DNA from: Patescibacteria group bacterium
Lineage (GTDB): Bacteria; Patescibacteriota; Microgenomatia; UBA8517
DNA: 54,256 nt
Direction of reading: 5' to 3'
NCBI GenBank assembly: GCA_018823885.1
Contig: JAHJHG010000007.1
Span: forward strand, 1-54,256
Shown here: in pieces, positions 52,313-54,256 of the stretch
Layout: the number at the start of each line of letters is the position of its first letter
Position numbering within the stretch: position 1 is the stretch's first letter
The notes under the pieces: model-generated
The model's database searches: none
The model's input: the letters and a program-made list of their open reading frames with translations, nothing else
Told to the model about the DNA's origin: nothing
Program-made: the position numbers and the translations under genes

Positions 52313-53157
52313 GCTTCAAGTTCTCCTGTAAATGCCTTAAAAGAAATATTTCTAAAAGGCGTATTTTTAAGAATTTTCAACATAAAGTCAAAGAAAGTAG
52401 GAGCATAGTACCTTAGTCTGTTCATTATATATTCAAGGCTTAATATGTGATATGTTTTTGCTGTTTTAATATCAGTAAATCCCGCATTTTTCAGTGCGCG
52501 CCTCATTGTTTCCTGAGAGAAATACATAACATGCTCAACTGGTTTATAGTGATACCAAAAAGGACCCAATAGTTTTGACCATAATCCTCCCACATCTGGA
52601 GTTACAAGATAAACTATACCTCCCGGCTTTAATATTCCCTTTACTCTCTTAAGTTCCTGAACAGGATCTGTGACATGCTCAATAACATCTTGATATAAAA
52701 CAATATCAAAACTATCTTTGGCGTATGTATTGTTCCCTAGGACACCTTCCTTAACTTTCAATCCTCGTTTTTTCGCAAATTTATATGCATAGGCAGAAAT
52801 CTCCAAACCTTCCGCCTCTTTCCATCCAAGTCTTTTTGCTTCTACTAAACAATCGCCCAGCGCACAACCAACGTCAAGAAGTTTGCCTTTTCCAAATCTC
52901 TTTTCAATCTTCTTAAGACGATTCGAAAAGGTCTTTTTATTGACGGCCATCCCATCAAAATAATTTGCGTACCCTCCTTTAGGATTTTCATTTATAAAAT
53001 ACCTTTTATCATATTGAGCTAAAAGATTATCGGGGGGAAAGAAATCCCAAACCATTTTGCAATTTTTGCATCGAGCTAATCTGTATCCAGACATGGCCCA
53101 GAATTTTTCCTCCTTGCTTTTTTTGCAAACAGGGCAAAATAATTTTTTAGATTTCAT
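52291..53157 (-). CDS. SAM-dependent methyltransferase with N-terminal zinc ribbon
   Basis: A 288-residue protein. C8-x2-C11 and C30-x2-C33 form a zinc ribbon at the N-terminus. Next come FFPPDNLLAQYDKRYFINEN (39-58) and NYFDGMAVNKKTFSNRLKKI, and motif I is LLDVGCALGDCLVEAKRLGW (93-112). LEISAYAYKFAKKRG, FDIVLYQDVIEHVTDPVQEL and GGIVYLVTPDVGG complete the methyltransferase core. Zinc-ribbon methyltransferases of this build occur widely in O-antigen and glycan loci and act on sugar hydroxyls or carboxyls. It overlaps its neighbours by 11 and 22 bases. The substrate is unknown. Confidence 0.88.
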   Translation of the reverse strand: MKSKKLFCPVCKKSKEEKFWAMSGYRLARCKNCKMVWDFFPPDNLLAQYDKRYFINENPKGGYANYFDGMAVNKKTFSNRLKKIEKRFGKGKLLDVGCALGDCLVEAKRLGWKEAEGLEISAYAYKFAKKRGLKVKEGVLGNNTYAKDSFDIVLYQDVIEHVTDPVQELKRVKGILKPGGIVYLVTPDVGGLWSKLLGPFWYHYKPVEHVMYFSQETMRRALKNAGFTDIKTAKTYHILSLEYIMNRLRYYAPTFFDFMLKILKNTPFRNISFKAFTGELEAWGQKPN

Positions 53158-54256
53158 ACTTATATATCCACCTATTACAAAAGGTTTCTGTATCCATTTT
53201 TTCTAACATATAATCTGAAACAACATGCTCTCTGCGCCAAGGAGAAAGAGCCATATTTCTGCAAAGATTATCATTTAATATACTAAATTGAAATCCTGCA
53301 TCTTTTTGATCTTGTATTACCAATACTTCACCCTTTTCTGGCAGGTCGCAATTAAGCCTTGAGTCGAATATTACAATCTCCCCCTCTTTGTAATTATCAC
53401 ACCCGCTCCTAAAGATAATGTTGTCGATTGTGTGTTCCTTGCTCCTTAGTTGCGGTGTGTCAACCTGCTGGCCATTGAAATATATAAGATATTGGTGATA
53501 CATAGCATAAGGAGATGTTGTAATAACTATTATGTTTTCATCGGTATTTTCTCTTGCTCTAGATATATAATTTGACACAACACGACCACTTAAAAAATGA
53601 TTCTCTTGTTGTTTTATTGGATATCTGAAAAAGAAAAATACCAGAAAGTTTACAAATAGTGTCAAATATAAAACTGCTGTGACACCAATGGCAACCTTTT
53701 TGTGTTTCTTGCTCAACTCCTGATAAAGAAAGGTTACACCACAAGCAATCAGAACAATTAAGGCAGGAATGAGCAAAAATCCCCTAAAAAAATATGAATC
53801 ACCTATTTTACTTACAGCTGAAGGTAAGGGGGCCACAATAAATAGTGCGGCAAGTAAAAATATAAAGCCATTTTTGTTTTTGTGGACTTTTAACCTGGCC
53901 AATCCGAACACCCCCAATAGAATGAAAAATATGTCTAGAAGATATATAACACCGTGTTCTCCAAACCTATAGATAGAGGGACTATCGCCACCAAAAAGCA
54001 GGTGGTCTGGCGATAGCCAGCCAATATATTTAGCAAACACCTCCTTCGCGAGAGATGTGCCTTTATTATAAAAAAGATTTGTTGCGGGAAAAGTTATTGA
54101 TGCCCTTCTTTGTTCGTTTATCTGAGTTGAAAACCTATCAAGATTCATAAAAACAAGCTCTCTGTCACTTCGCAAGGAAAGCGTATTTTCACCTGACAAA
54201 AGGCTTAAAGAAATAAAGTAACTTCCAATAAGTGCTAAAAATGTAAATAAATATAA
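53147..54256 (-). CDS. C-terminal part of a PMT_2-like GT-C protein (5' end cut by window edge)
   Basis: About 369 residues are visible; the frame is open to base 54256, so the start lies outside. A TTG at 54199 is not a likely start because a membrane segment (LYLFTFLALIGSYFISLSLL) precedes it. The loop NLFYNKGTSLAKEVFAKYI and LSPDHLLFGGDSPSIYRFGE matches the NK/SPEFLF region of the array proteins, followed by ALFIVAPLPSAVSKIGDSYF in place of the LAPIPAALT segment. The soluble tail contains several Cys residues (SGCDNY, LNCDL, LCRNM, FCNRW) and lacks the GEPAF ending. The missing N-terminal half should carry the catalytic DE loop. Substrate unknown. Confidence 0.76.
   Translation of the reverse strand, partial: LYLFTFLALIGSYFISLSLLSGENTLSLRSDRELVFMNLDRFSTQINEQRRASITFPATNLFYNKGTSLAKEVFAKYIGWLSPDHLLFGGDSPSIYRFGEHGVIYLLDIFFILLGVFGLARLKVHKNKNGFIFLLAALFIVAPLPSAVSKIGDSYFFRGFLLIPALIVLIACGVTFLYQELSKKHKKVAIGVTAVLYLTLFVNFLVFFFFRYPIKQQENHFLSGRVVSNYISRARENTDENIIVITTSPYAMYHQYLIYFNGQQVDTPQLRSKEHTIDNIIFRSGCDNYKEGEIVIFDSRLNCDLPEKGEVLVIQDQKDAGFQFSILNDNLCRNMALSPWRREHVVSDYMLEKMDTETFCNRWIYKYEI

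Noticed and set aside
54199-54199. TTG at 54199 as the true start of a 350-residue protein
   Set aside because: The frame is open to the window edge and encodes a membrane segment before this codon; homologous array proteins are longer at the N-terminus.
1-54256. Recoded TGA as seen in some CPR lineages
   Set aside because: TGA ends many genes exactly at ATGA or TGATG overlaps, and the proteins have normal family lengths.
1-54256. CRISPR arrays, tRNA genes, insertion sequences or integrases
   Set aside because: No regularly spaced repeats, cloverleaf-like segments or transposase-like proteins were seen; almost all sequence is covered by glycan genes.

Overview
The window is a very gene-dense, AT-rich stretch of bacterial DNA given over almost entirely to surface-glycan assembly. 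I count 46 protein genes, 45 of them on the minus strand, with most junctions being ATGA/TGATG-type or slightly larger overlaps. The longest gene-free stretches are about 130 bases, so no gap exceeds 300 bases. No rRNA, tRNA, CRISPR array, transposase or integrase was seen. TGA is used as an ordinary stop at many junctions, so a TGA-recoding lineage is unlikely. Compact overlapping operons, lysine- and isoleucine-rich proteins and a large set of GT-C membrane glycosyltransferases with DPM1-like donor synthases resemble Candidate Phyla Radiation (Patescibacteria) genomes, particularly the Microgenomates group. That assignment is inference, because no phylogenetic marker gene is present.

Layout, left to right (transcription runs right to left). 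1-8249: a partial DUF2079 protein, a GT2, a methyltransferase, a Wzx/MATE-like flippase, a GT-C enzyme, another methyltransferase, a GNAT acetyltransferase and a DegT aminotransferase; this looks like an amino-sugar tailoring and export block. 8318-17257: a GT4, a tandemly duplicated two-gene module (GT-C plus a smaller membrane protein), a further GT-C-like protein, a methyltransferase and a DPM1-like GT2. 17389-19035: the only plus-strand gene, a membrane-anchored sulfatase/phosphoethanolamine-transferase-like protein. 19100-20687: a NoeA-like methyltransferase and a small LDPGTGSY membrane protein. 20819-27177: GT2, DUF2304, DPM1-like GT2, a PIG-V-like mannosyltransferase, a YRPL-type GT-C, a GT4 and a DADE-type GT2.

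27179-37806 holds an array of six full-length PMT_2/ArnT-like GT-C paralogues plus one short stand-alone piece of the same family. 37815-45339: two paralogous GT-C proteins, a YfhO-family protein, one more PMT_2 paralogue and a GT2. 45357-54256: GT2, methyltransferase, GT4, three more GT2s, a GT-C-like protein of an unrecognised family, a zinc-ribbon methyltransferase and a PMT_2-like protein cut by the right edge.

Inferred overall function: DPM1-like GT2 enzymes make polyprenyl-phosphate sugars. The many GT-C enzymes use these on the outer face of the membrane to build or decorate a glycan or glycoprotein, while cytoplasmic GT2/GT4 enzymes and methyltransferases build a lipid-linked chain moved by the flippase. 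No nucleotide-sugar synthesis genes are in the window.
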